Shown: positions 53,160 through 61,233 of the stretch, in pieces
Numbering within the stretch: the first letter of the stretch is position 1
Layout of the letters: every line of letters starts with the position of its first letter
NCBI GenBank assembly: GCA_020627785.1
Contig: JAHDGF010000005.1
Location: 59,915-123,914 of the forward strand
DNA: 64,000 nt
Source of the DNA: Saprospiraceae bacterium
Lineage (GTDB): Bacteria; Bacteroidota; Bacteroidia; Chitinophagales; Saprospiraceae
Reading direction: 5' to 3'
Translations under genes and position numbers: made by a program
The notes under the pieces: model-generated
Databases searched by the model: none
What the model saw: only the letters and a program-made list of their open reading frames with translations
Told to the model about the DNA's origin: nothing

Positions 53160-54937
53160 TGATAGGAGAGCTGTTACAAACCATTCGCAATCGAAAAGAA
53201 TTATTGCTCACGGTTGTCTTTATGTTTTTTATTTCCGTCTTGGTAAGTTTTTCTTGGTGGGATGATTTACAAGCCATCGCACTTTCGGCTTTCTTAGTTG
53301 TTTCTTCCTATTTTTTAATCTCAGGTAAGATTCAAGTAAATTCTCTTAGCTTAATGGATTTATCTTGGCTCGGGTTTATAGTCCTTGGTGCGATGAGTAT
53401 CTTTTGGTCTACTGACCTATCCCTAGTATGGTTCCAACTAGCTTCCTGGTCCATGTTGATCATCTGGAGCATCTACATCAAACGATTGTCAATTCCGACC
53501 AGTTTTGAAAAAATATTTCATCTCACACTTGCTGCTATTTTTATAATAGTCACTGCAGAGAATTTATTTGGTATGCTTACGGGCATCTCATATTCTGGTG
53601 AACAGTGGCAAAAGATTTACCGGAACAATTCAAATTACAGTGCCTGCTACTTAGTGTCTTTGCTTCCATTCATTTGGTATTGGGACAGCAAGCAGGTGGT
53701 CTATAAATTTATAAACGGTCTATTTGCAGGATCGGCCTTACTCCTATTATTTCGGTTTCATGCTTCAGGTGCCATTGTCGCTTTCTTGATTATCGCAGGC
53801 ATTATGATTTCCAATTATTTACGAAACCAAGACTGGTTTAAATGGATTTACTTATTACCGATTCTATTGGTCTTAGGTGGTGGCTTCTTATATCAATATG
53901 AGTCAATGTTTGCCGTTGGAGATTTTACTTGGGCTCGACAGACTTCAAGAATCTTTTTTATTGAATCTTCATGGTTGTCATTTTTAAAGGAACCTCTGGT
54001 AGGATGGGGATTGGGCCATTGGCACATCGGTGTGTATGAATATGACTATTCGCCTTCATACAAAGTGGCCTATGGATATAAGCAATTCTATAGCCATAAT
54101 TTGTATAGTAGACTATTGGTCGAACTTGGAATTATTGGTTTCTTATTGTTTTTTATTCCATTCATTTACACACTAGTCCAATCGAAATTCAGATTGCTTA
54201 ATCCATTTGAGAAGGCCTGTTACCTGAACATTATTGTATACTTGGTGACCATAACTTTTAATGCGATTCCGACCTTTCATACCTATCACTTTAGTGCGAT
54301 GGAATTATTCACCTTCTTTAGTGTTGGTTACCTGAATCGAAATTTGGTCTCTAATGGTATTGGAAATATTTCTCCGTGGTTTAAGTATCTATTTGCCATC
54401 TTAGCAATACTAGGTACCCTTTGGTTTGGGTATCATGCGAAGCAACATAATACTTACTATCAATCTTTAAAGGCAGAAAAGGCAGGAGATGTGGATAAGG
54501 CCATTGCAATAATGGAAGACGTATATTCTCCTACCTTCAAGACTACTCATGATTTTACAACCGGGCTCAATAACAAATTGGCTACTTTTTATTTAAAGAA
54601 AGGAGATAAGAAAAAGGCAGAAGAAAATTTTAAAAAGTCAATTGAGCTGAATCCTTCTAATCCGATGAATTTGTTCGCTTATGCAAATTTTTTAAAATCA
54701 GAACAGAACTTAGAAGAGGCTAAGAAATTTGCTTTAAGCGCTCATGAAAAGCATACGGTTAATTTGAGATTTATTAATCTTCTAGCAGAAATTGCCATCG
54801 AGCAAAAAGATCTCTCACTAGCAAAAGAGTATATGGAGAAGATTAGATTAATTGCAAAGAATCATGCGACGGATGGAATGGATCGACGGTATATAAATAA
54901 GCTTGAGAAGAAGCTCAATTCAAGTAATACTCAATAG
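53159..54937 (+). CDS. O-antigen ligase/polymerase-like protein with C-terminal TPR
   Basis: A protein of about 592 residues with about 10-12 transmembrane segments, a large periplasmic loop near residues 240-310, and the FLKEPLVGWGLGHW segment typical of O-antigen ligase/Wzy_C proteins. The C-terminal residues (about 440-590) form tetratricopeptide-like repeats, for example AEENFKKSIELNPSNPMNLF. Candidate function: polymerase, ligase, or glycan transferase at the outer face of the inner membrane. The preferred start is the ATG overlapping the upstream stop by one base. It overlaps the opposite-strand Wzt gene tail to tail by 23 bases. Confidence 0.83.
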   Translation: MIGELLQTIRNRKELLLTVVFMFFISVLVSFSWWDDLQAIALSAFLVVSSYFLISGKIQVNSLSLMDLSWLGFIVLGAMSIFWSTDLSLVWFQLASWSMLIIWSIYIKRLSIPTSFEKIFHLTLAAIFIIVTAENLFGMLTGISYSGEQWQKIYRNNSNYSACYLVSLLPFIWYWDSKQVVYKFINGLFAGSALLLLFRFHASGAIVAFLIIAGIMISNYLRNQDWFKWIYLLPILLVLGGGFLYQYESMFAVGDFTWARQTSRIFFIESSWLSFLKEPLVGWGLGHWHIGVYEYDYSPSYKVAYGYKQFYSHNLYSRLLVELGIIGFLLFFIPFIYTLVQSKFRLLNPFEKACYLNIIVYLVTITFNAIPTFHTYHFSAMELFTFFSVGYLNRNLVSNGIGNISPWFKYLFAILAILGTLWFGYHAKQHNTYYQSLKAEKAGDVDKAIAIMEDVYSPTFKTTHDFTTGLNNKLATFYLKKGDKKKAEENFKKSIELNPSNPMNLFAYANFLKSEQNLEEAKKFALSAHEKHTVNLRFINLLAEIAIEQKDLSLAKEYMEKIRLIAKNHATDGMDRRYINKLEKKLNSSNTQ

Positions 54938-55634
54938 CCGCATCCACATCCTCAAACATCTTCCCACTCCCTTCCTTCAATACGTAGACCCGATCACTTA
55001 ATTCATATATGGTCTCCAAGGAGTGACTTACCAATAAGATTGTCTTACCAGACAACAAATTATTCTCAAATGCTTTCTGAGATTTTTGCTTAAAGATCTC
55101 ATCCCCAACATCGCCAAAAAATTCATCGATCAGATATATGTCTGCTTCTGCATGAATGGCTATCGCAAATGAAAGTCTAGATCGCATCCCACTTGAAAAA
55201 AACTTCAAAGGCGTATCCACAAAGTTTTCAATCTCTGCAAAATTGATGATGTCATTGAAGGCTTTTCCGATCGTCTTAAAGCTCATTCCTAATATAGCTC
55301 CATTCACATAAATGTTGTCCCTTGCCGTAAGATTCATGTCAAAGCCTAGACCCAAAGCTAGTCGGAGGATCTTCCCATCCGTCTTCATGCTCGAACCCTC
55401 ATCCGGTTCTATCACGCCTAAGATTAATTTAAGTAAGGTCGATTTTCCACTTCCATTTTTGCCAATGATTCCAATAACCTCTCCTTTGTTGATCTGAAGG
55501 TTGATATCAGATAGGACTCTGTTTTTCTTTGCCTTAGTTACCAAAGAGGCTAATTTTTTGGCGATCGAAGTTTCCTTTTCGTGAAAACTAAAAGTCTTGC
55601 TGAGGTTTTTTATGTCTATGCTGTAATCTCCCAT
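54915..55634 (-). CDS. wzt: polysaccharide ABC transporter ATP-binding protein, Wzt/TagH-like
   Basis: A 239-residue ATPase: Walker A GKNGSGKST (residues 58-66), signature FSSGMRSRL near 146-154, Walker B DIYLIDEFFG with Glu171. It is of the polysaccharide/polyol-phosphate exporter type. It lacks the C-terminal carbohydrate-binding domain of long Wzt proteins, so it should not select export by a capped end, like KpsT or TagH. It is on the minus strand and shares one base with the permease gene, with which it forms an export operon. It overlaps the opposite-strand O-antigen ligase gene by 23 bases. Confidence 0.92.
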   Translation of the reverse strand: MGDYSIDIKNLSKTFSFHEKETSIAKKLASLVTKAKKNRVLSDINLQINKGEVIGIIGKNGSGKSTLLKLILGVIEPDEGSSMKTDGKILRLALGLGFDMNLTARDNIYVNGAILGMSFKTIGKAFNDIINFAEIENFVDTPLKFFSSGMRSRLSFAIAIHAEADIYLIDEFFGDVGDEIFKQKSQKAFENNLLSGKTILLVSHSLETIYELSDRVYVLKEGSGKMFEDVDAAIEYYLN

Positions 55635-56419
55635 TATATGAACTCGGCGACCTTTTTAGAATATTTTTTAAGAAGGAAAATAGCAAGAACTAACAACCCA
55701 ATTGAGGCTGCCATGTTTTCTATAAATAGCGGTAAATAAAATTCATTGCCTTCAAGAAGACAGGCACGGGTATTAAGCAGGATTCCAACAAAAGGATTTA
55801 GATGAATCATCCACTCATATTCCGTCAGATAAAAACTACCTGCAAAGAAAATACCAGAGACCCAAAAGCCGACAAGAATAACGATGGCCCATATGTGCTT
55901 GATGTCTTCAAAGATTGGGTTCAACAGACTGAGAATAATCACCACCGCCGTAGTCAATATAAACCAGTTCAATAATACCAGAGGGAAGAGTAAAAAATGT
56001 GAGCCAACACTGACACCAAGAATTATGACGGTACCAAAATAAGCGACAAGATTAAACATCAAGCCCATAAATATAGAGGTCATATGAGAGAGATATAAAT
56101 CAATCCAATTGAATTGTATGTTCTCTATTAGGTACTTTTTATTGGTGAGAATATTAGCTCCAGTTTTTGTAGCTTCTGAAAAAGCGATCCACATGATTAA
56201 GCCGCTGAATAAAAAAGGAACAAAATTCTCCTCATCTTTTTCTAAGACCACCGTAAATACAAAATAGTAAATGGCAATTTGCGAAAGCGGATTAATCAAT
56301 GCCCATATCAGACCCAGCTTGTCATTGTAGTATCTTTTCTTGAAGTCTACCTGAGCCAATTTCCATATTCGCTCAAATCTATTATTTTCCGGTATGTGTT
56401 TTAAAACTGCGTTGAGCAC
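55634..56419 (-). CDS. wzm: polysaccharide ABC transporter permease, Wzm/TagG-like
   Basis: A 261-residue permease with about six transmembrane segments. It has VDFKKRYYNDKLGLIWALINP near the N-terminus, the hallmark of ABC-2 polysaccharide exporters (KpsM/Wzm/TagG). With the Wzt-like ATPase downstream it exports a completed glycan across the inner membrane. Whether its cargo is the same polymer as that of the flippases is unknown. Forty bases separate it from the glycosyltransferase upstream on the same strand. Confidence 0.92.
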   Translation of the reverse strand: MLNAVLKHIPENNRFERIWKLAQVDFKKRYYNDKLGLIWALINPLSQIAIYYFVFTVVLEKDEENFVPFLFSGLIMWIAFSEATKTGANILTNKKYLIENIQFNWIDLYLSHMTSIFMGLMFNLVAYFGTVIILGVSVGSHFLLFPLVLLNWFILTTAVVIILSLLNPIFEDIKHIWAIVILVGFWVSGIFFAGSFYLTEYEWMIHLNPFVGILLNTRACLLEGNEFYLPLFIENMAASIGLLVLAIFLLKKYSKKVAEFI

Positions 56420-56459
56420 TGATCAGATAGAATTAGACTTTATTTAAGTTGAAACAAAT

Positions 56460-57569
56460 TTACAGCTCCTTCATTTGTTCAAGGAATTGTACTGCATAAT
56501 TGTCCCAACTAAATTTCTCCCTAATTTTTCTAATATTCACATTAGGGTCAAATTCATCCTCAAGACTGGAGTGTATTTTTTCTGCCATTTCTTTCGGGTC
56601 ATTTGTATTGTAAAAATAAGCCATTCCTTCACAAACTTCAGAAATGCTACTATTTTCTGGAACTAAAGCCTTTGTGCCGCAGACCATGGCTTCTAGGGGA
56701 GGAAACCCAAAGCCCTCATATAAGGAAGGATAAATGAACAATGAGGCGCCAGAATACAAGAGATTCAAATGACTATTGGGAACAAATCCCAACATTCTCA
56801 CATCCCGGTAGATAGAATCTGATTTTAGTAAATCATAAAATTCTTCCGATTTCCAACCCTTCTTACCCACAATAACCAATTGTAATTCACTTTCGTATTT
56901 TGTTTTATATTCTGCAAAGGCCTTCAATAGAAAGGTCAAATTTTTTCTTGGTTCTATGGTCCCCACATACAAGATGTAATCGCGATAAATCAAATGCTCA
57001 CTGCGAAGAAGTTCTTTATTTTTTACATGAACAAATTTATCAGATAGACCCAGATGGATGGTCTTGGACTTTCCTTCAGATCTAGGATAAACTTCTATTA
57101 AATCTTTTTTAGTCCAATCCGAATTGGTTAGTAATCGATCAGATCTCTTGACGATGCCAGGTAAAAACAATTTTTGGAGAAAACTACCGCGGAGTGTATG
57201 GTACTTTGGAAATTTTATCGGGGTAAGATCATGTATGACCGTTACCCGCTTGATTCTTTTTGGTAGATTAAAAGGACCAAAGTGTGCTGGCTCTACAACG
57301 ATATCTATTTTATTACGGATAGCAATGATTGGATTAGCAAAAAACACCATTAAAGTAGCCCATCCCAAAAATCGTCTATATCTCGGTATGACTATATGTT
57401 TGAAATTAGGATACTGATCATCTTTTACATGTCGAAGAATGTAAATGTTGAACTCATCAGAATTGTGGCGATGCAGTGCATCTAATACCTCTTTCGTATA
57501 GCGATAAATGCCTGCCTTTTGGTTATCCAGCGGAAAGGCATGAATTAATATGTTCTTTTTTGATTTGAT
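56460..57569 (-). CDS. glycosyltransferase family 4 with non-canonical or lost start
   Basis: A GT4 enzyme with VTVIHDLTPIKFPKYH, LYVGTIEPRKNLTFLLKAF and EGFGFPPLEAMVCGTKALVP in order. The first in-frame TTG (57,368) gives only 302 residues and lacks the N-terminal strand. The same frame continues upstream with KKNILIHAFPLDNQKAGIYR and then YTKEV, the expected GT4 N-terminus (IYRYT), until a stop at 57,579-57,581. No ATG, GTG or TTG lies between. The start may be ATC 57,569 or ATT 57,578 (near 370 residues, family-typical), or a lost start or sequencing indel. It is probably the first gene of an operon with Wzm and Wzt. Confidence 0.75.
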   Translation of the reverse strand: MKSKKNILIHAFPLDNQKAGIYRYTKEVLDALHRHNSDEFNIYILRHVKDDQYPNFKHIVIPRYRRFLGWATLMVFFANPIIAIRNKIDIVVEPAHFGPFNLPKRIKRVTVIHDLTPIKFPKYHTLRGSFLQKLFLPGIVKRSDRLLTNSDWTKKDLIEVYPRSEGKSKTIHLGLSDKFVHVKNKELLRSEHLIYRDYILYVGTIEPRKNLTFLLKAFAEYKTKYESELQLVIVGKKGWKSEEFYDLLKSDSIYRDVRMLGFVPNSHLNLLYSGASLFIYPSLYEGFGFPPLEAMVCGTKALVPENSSISEVCEGMAYFYNTNDPKEMAEKIHSSLEDEFDPNVNIRKIREKFSWDNYAVQFLEQMKEL

Positions 57570-57623
57570 TTGATAAATTTAGCTGCGAATTTACAAGTTC
57601 ACCGCATCAATAAATATTAGCAC

Positions 57624-58298
57624 TTGTTAAAAGATTTCTTATTCCTTGGAGGATTCTACGTCAATAGTTCCTACCTCTATTTAAAAGCTAAGTCCATTTA
57701 TACTGGCGAACCGCACATCTGCGTCACCAAAGATACGACTCTTTGCTTGGAAGGCTTCCAACGATCAGGAAATGGTTATTGTGAAGCCATTCTTAAGTTT
57801 AAAAATGAAGGACTAGAGATTACGCATCATGCGCACGCTTTCGCAAATATTAAACGATCCATAAAATGGAAGGTGCCTATTCTTGTACTTATCAGAAATC
57901 CGATAGATTGCATAGCAAGTCTTATCACTTTTGATGAGCGACTATCAGATGCTGTGGCAATGAAAAATTACACCAATTATTATAAGGGCGTTGAAAAATT
58001 AAAAGATCAATTGTTACTTGTAGATTTTTTAGAATTGACCAAAAATCCTGACGCCATCATCGGAAAAGTGAATGATAAGTATTCGTTGAGCCTAAACAAA
58101 CTAAACTTCACAGAAGATGAGAAGCAGCAATACATGAAATATAAAAAAGCCAATTACGATAAGGCCATTCTTGCTTCTCCGTTTCCAGACGATGCTAAAA
58201 AACCAAAGACAGATAAACATAGGACCCGCTTATCAAAGAATCCAAAGATGAAGGAAGCCTTGAAGTTATATAATAGACTTTCTAAAAACATGGACTAG
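57624..58298 (+). CDS. sulfotransferase-like protein
   Basis: A 224-residue protein. Near residue 40 is CLEGFQRSGNGYCEAIL, which resembles the 5'-PSB loop, and near residue 85 VPILVLIRNPIDCIASLI, the 3'-phosphate motif of sulfotransferases. It is shorter than its four relatives in the locus. The start is TTG at 57,624, about 50 bases from the divergent GT4 gene, so this gap may hold promoters for both directions. It marks the right end of the glycan cluster. Confidence 0.6.
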   Translation: MLKDFLFLGGFYVNSSYLYLKAKSIYTGEPHICVTKDTTLCLEGFQRSGNGYCEAILKFKNEGLEITHHAHAFANIKRSIKWKVPILVLIRNPIDCIASLITFDERLSDAVAMKNYTNYYKGVEKLKDQLLLVDFLELTKNPDAIIGKVNDKYSLSLNKLNFTEDEKQQYMKYKKANYDKAILASPFPDDAKKPKTDKHRTRLSKNPKMKEALKLYNRLSKNMD

Positions 58299-58788
58299 GA
58301 TTTGTGTGATTACTTTGATTTTAGTTCTATTTAAATAATCAAGTTTTCTTGAAAGATTAAGCTTTGAGTTTCTTTAGATAAGTTTTAACAAGATGAAAGG
58401 AATTTGAAGGATTAGTTAGCAATTGATATTCGTTCCAGAAAGAGAGTCTATCTTTCTAGCTTGACCCCGCATTAGAAGGAGGAACGTTAAGAAATTTTTT
58501 TTGGAGGGCGGGCATGGAAGCGGAAACTGTATGAGGGGCAAAGGAATTGAATTTTTCTGAGGAATGTGGTACGAGTTTTTGCGCTGTGGACAGGGAAAAG
58601 AAATTTTAGTTTCTACTTCGCAAGCGGTGACTTTTTTTTGTTACTTTTTTTGTGTGGTAGACAAAAAAAGTAAATAAAACAGAAAGAGTAATTTATCTTA
58701 AAGACAAAGGGCATTGAATTAGAAATCACCTTGCTATTGATTAATGGTGGACAAAAAAAGTAATTAAAGTTGAAAGAAAAACAACTTT
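58299..58788. other. 490-base non-coding stretch between convergent genes
   Basis: I find no open frame with a plausible start or recognisable product on either strand. It contains an AT-rich perfect inverted repeat (58,641-58,673), a second direct copy of its right arm (about 58,748-58,763), and a slightly G-rich patch around 58,500-58,560. It separates the end of the sulfotransferase gene from the convergent TonB-dependent receptor gene and may hold terminators for both, though no GC-rich stem is visible. Confidence 0.6.
58641..58673. repeat. AT-rich inverted repeat with 7-base loop
   Basis: Two perfect 13-base arms, TTACTTTTTTTGT (58,641-58,653) and ACAAAAAAAGTAA (58,661-58,673), flank the loop GTGGTAG. 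The right arm with flanks recurs about 90 bases on as GGACAAAAAAAGTAATTAAA. Similar T- and A-run segments are, to my recollection, repeated between genes in some Bacteroidota genomes. It could be a bidirectional terminator or a dispersed extragenic element. Confidence 0.7.
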
Positions 58789-61182
58789 TCAAAAATCAAA
58801 AACAAAATTTAAAACTGGGATGAAATCCCCACCATCAAAATTCCGGAAACCTAATTCGTTGGTCTCCGCATTATAAGAAACTCCTTTTAAATTTTTCTTG
58901 TTGGTCAGATTCTGAACGTCAAGACTAATGCTTCCACTCAACCTTTTTCTATTAAAGCGGTAGGCAATTCTTGAATCCACCCGAGAGTATGGCGTAACCT
59001 GTGATTTCCAAAAGGAATTAGCCAATGGGACAAACTGTTTTTCTATGGCAGATAAAACTGGATCATGTGGTGTGTATCGGTAGCCTCCATTGTACAATAT
59101 TCTTGCACCAATCTGCAAGGCTCCCCCTTTTTTGAATTCAAACTCTCTGCCGAGCGTATAGCTTGAAACCCATTTTGTCGAATAGCGGGTAGGATGTTTT
59201 TCTCCTGTATTTGAAATTGAGTTGGACTCAAAAAAGGAGCCTGTCAATAAAAAGTACATTTTGTTAGAGAAGAATTTTTCAATCGCTAAATCCAACCCAT
59301 AATTTTCGCCTTTACCTTCGCTAACAGCTGCAAAAGCTGGAAAGTCCGCCTGATTATTCAACATCCAGTAACCATCTCCAAGGTCATCTAGTCTAACCGG
59401 TACTTTATTCAATCGTTGATAGTAGATTTCTGCATTAACCTTAATTGAACTTTTGCTCACAAAAGTATAGCTCGCAATGAAGTGCCAAGCCTTCATAAAG
59501 GGTAGATCATAATTTGGTCTGATGATGACATCATTCTCTTTTTCTTCTTCATAGAAGTAGGCAGCCAATGGGAGCATCTGGCTATGTTGACCAATGGCAA
59601 GGCCAAAGTTATTCTGTTGGTTAAGGACATACTTTAATGAGAATCTTGGATCAATGGCACCGGTTCCATTTAATCCTAATATCATCGAATGTAAACCTGC
59701 ATTTATATTTAGTTTTGGACTTGGACTATATTGCATCAGACCATAGGCCTGACCAGTGAGCGTTAACCCTCCTCCATTTAAATCAAGATCTGCGTTCATA
59801 AGATTTACATCTGAACTACTATTTCTAGCTCTGCTTTCCTTGAAAAATCGATACTGGATTCCATGACCCATGGTTCCAAGTTTCATTTTCCATTGTGGAG
59901 TATACTCCTTCCAATAAGTCCAAGAAGTAGATAGTCTGTTATCTGTATATTCCTCTGTGTTATATCTGTATCTTACGTTATTTACGTCCAAAGTATCATA
60001 AGTTCTACCCACAAATCCAGACATTAAACTGGTGGTGTTTTTTAGATATGATTTGTCATCATAGATCTTAGTGTAGGTAACTCCAACTGCACCCATGCTG
60101 CTATCATTGAATCGATCTTCCCAATGATTTGAAAAACCTTCTTCTCGTTCGGCTGCTGGTTTTGGAGAATAATGTTCCTCAGAAAATCCACCGATTCCAA
60201 AAACGGTCCATTTTACGGTTGGGTCTTTTCCTTCGAATGCTAGGTTAAAAGATAAATCTTGAAAGTTATTACTTACACGTTCGCCAATCAATTCAAAACC
60301 AAAGGAATTGAGTAAGCCGAGTGTAGAGTAGCGGTAGTTGACTAAGTAAGAAGACTTTGATTTTTTTATTGGTCCCTCCGTCGCAAAATCTAAACCTAGG
60401 AGTCCTATTTTCACTCGATGCTGCCTTTCTAATTTGTTCCCTTTTCTGAAGTGTACATCAAAGGCTCCGGATAATGCATTGCCAAATTCAGCAGGCATTC
60501 CTCCGGTATAAAAATCAGAACGACTCAATAATTGTGCACTGAAAATAGTAATCCCACCTCCAGAGGTTCCCGGTCTTGCAAAGTGATTGGGATTAGGAAT
60601 ATCAATTCCCTCCAATCGCCAAAGAATTCCTACACTTGAATTTCCTCTTACTATGATGTCATTTTCAGTATCATTAGATCCTTGCTGAACACCTGGGTAG
60701 GAGAGTGCCATCCGACCCATATCATTTACTCCAGCCGGCATCCGTTCTGTCTCTTCAACTGAAAAGGATCGAGCGCTCACAGTCGCTAAGTTATTCATCG
60801 GCGCATTGGTATTCCCATCGGCAATGATATCAACTCCAGCCATCATAATTCCTTCCTGCAGACTTATAGATAATTCAGAATTTCTCTGCGAACTAACAAT
60901 AATACCTTCTGTGATAAATTCTTGATATCCAATGTAGGTCACTTTAAATTGCTGACGTCCGACCGGAACATTCTCTACTATAAACCTTCCGTCTACATCC
61001 GTATTCGAACCAATATTCTCTGCGCCAACTAATTGCACGTATGCGCCAATAATTGGTATTCCTGATTCTCTTTCGGTAACAATGCCTTGAATTTTTTGTG
61101 TACTTACTTGTGCTTTAGAAATATTAATTTGCGAAAGCAAGAAAAAGAGGAGGAGGGCAATATTAGTCTTTAAATCTACCAT
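58789..61182 (-). CDS. TonB-dependent receptor with CarboxypepD_reg-like domain
   Basis: A 797-residue outer-membrane receptor. A signal peptide (first ~25 residues, ending near SKAQVS) precedes a CarboxypepD_reg-like domain (about residues 30-110, with GIPIIGAYVQL and DGRFIVENVPVG), then a plug domain (NDIIVRGNSSVGI) and a beta-barrel ending in the C-terminal phenylalanine (FVFDF). It is shorter than SusC proteins and has no SusD partner. It imports a substrate with TonB energy; none is evident. It follows the SO_2930-like cytochrome gene on the same strand with a 51-base gap. Confidence 0.92.
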   Translation of the reverse strand: MVDLKTNIALLLFFLLSQINISKAQVSTQKIQGIVTERESGIPIIGAYVQLVGAENIGSNTDVDGRFIVENVPVGRQQFKVTYIGYQEFITEGIIVSSQRNSELSISLQEGIMMAGVDIIADGNTNAPMNNLATVSARSFSVEETERMPAGVNDMGRMALSYPGVQQGSNDTENDIIVRGNSSVGILWRLEGIDIPNPNHFARPGTSGGGITIFSAQLLSRSDFYTGGMPAEFGNALSGAFDVHFRKGNKLERQHRVKIGLLGLDFATEGPIKKSKSSYLVNYRYSTLGLLNSFGFELIGERVSNNFQDLSFNLAFEGKDPTVKWTVFGIGGFSEEHYSPKPAAEREEGFSNHWEDRFNDSSMGAVGVTYTKIYDDKSYLKNTTSLMSGFVGRTYDTLDVNNVRYRYNTEEYTDNRLSTSWTYWKEYTPQWKMKLGTMGHGIQYRFFKESRARNSSSDVNLMNADLDLNGGGLTLTGQAYGLMQYSPSPKLNINAGLHSMILGLNGTGAIDPRFSLKYVLNQQNNFGLAIGQHSQMLPLAAYFYEEEKENDVIIRPNYDLPFMKAWHFIASYTFVSKSSIKVNAEIYYQRLNKVPVRLDDLGDGYWMLNNQADFPAFAAVSEGKGENYGLDLAIEKFFSNKMYFLLTGSFFESNSISNTGEKHPTRYSTKWVSSYTLGREFEFKKGGALQIGARILYNGGYRYTPHDPVLSAIEKQFVPLANSFWKSQVTPYSRVDSRIAYRFNRKRLSGSISLDVQNLTNKKNLKGVSYNAETNELGFRNFDGGDFIPVLNFVFDF

Positions 61183-61233
61183 GTACTTAAATTAGGAAAT
61201 TTAAATGACTGGCTAAAATTCAATGTTGATTTT

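Noticed and set aside
58299-58788. Degraded gene or small RNA in the non-coding gap
   Set aside because: No reading frame or conserved structure beyond the AT-rich repeat could be seen; the slightly G-rich patch alone is not enough.
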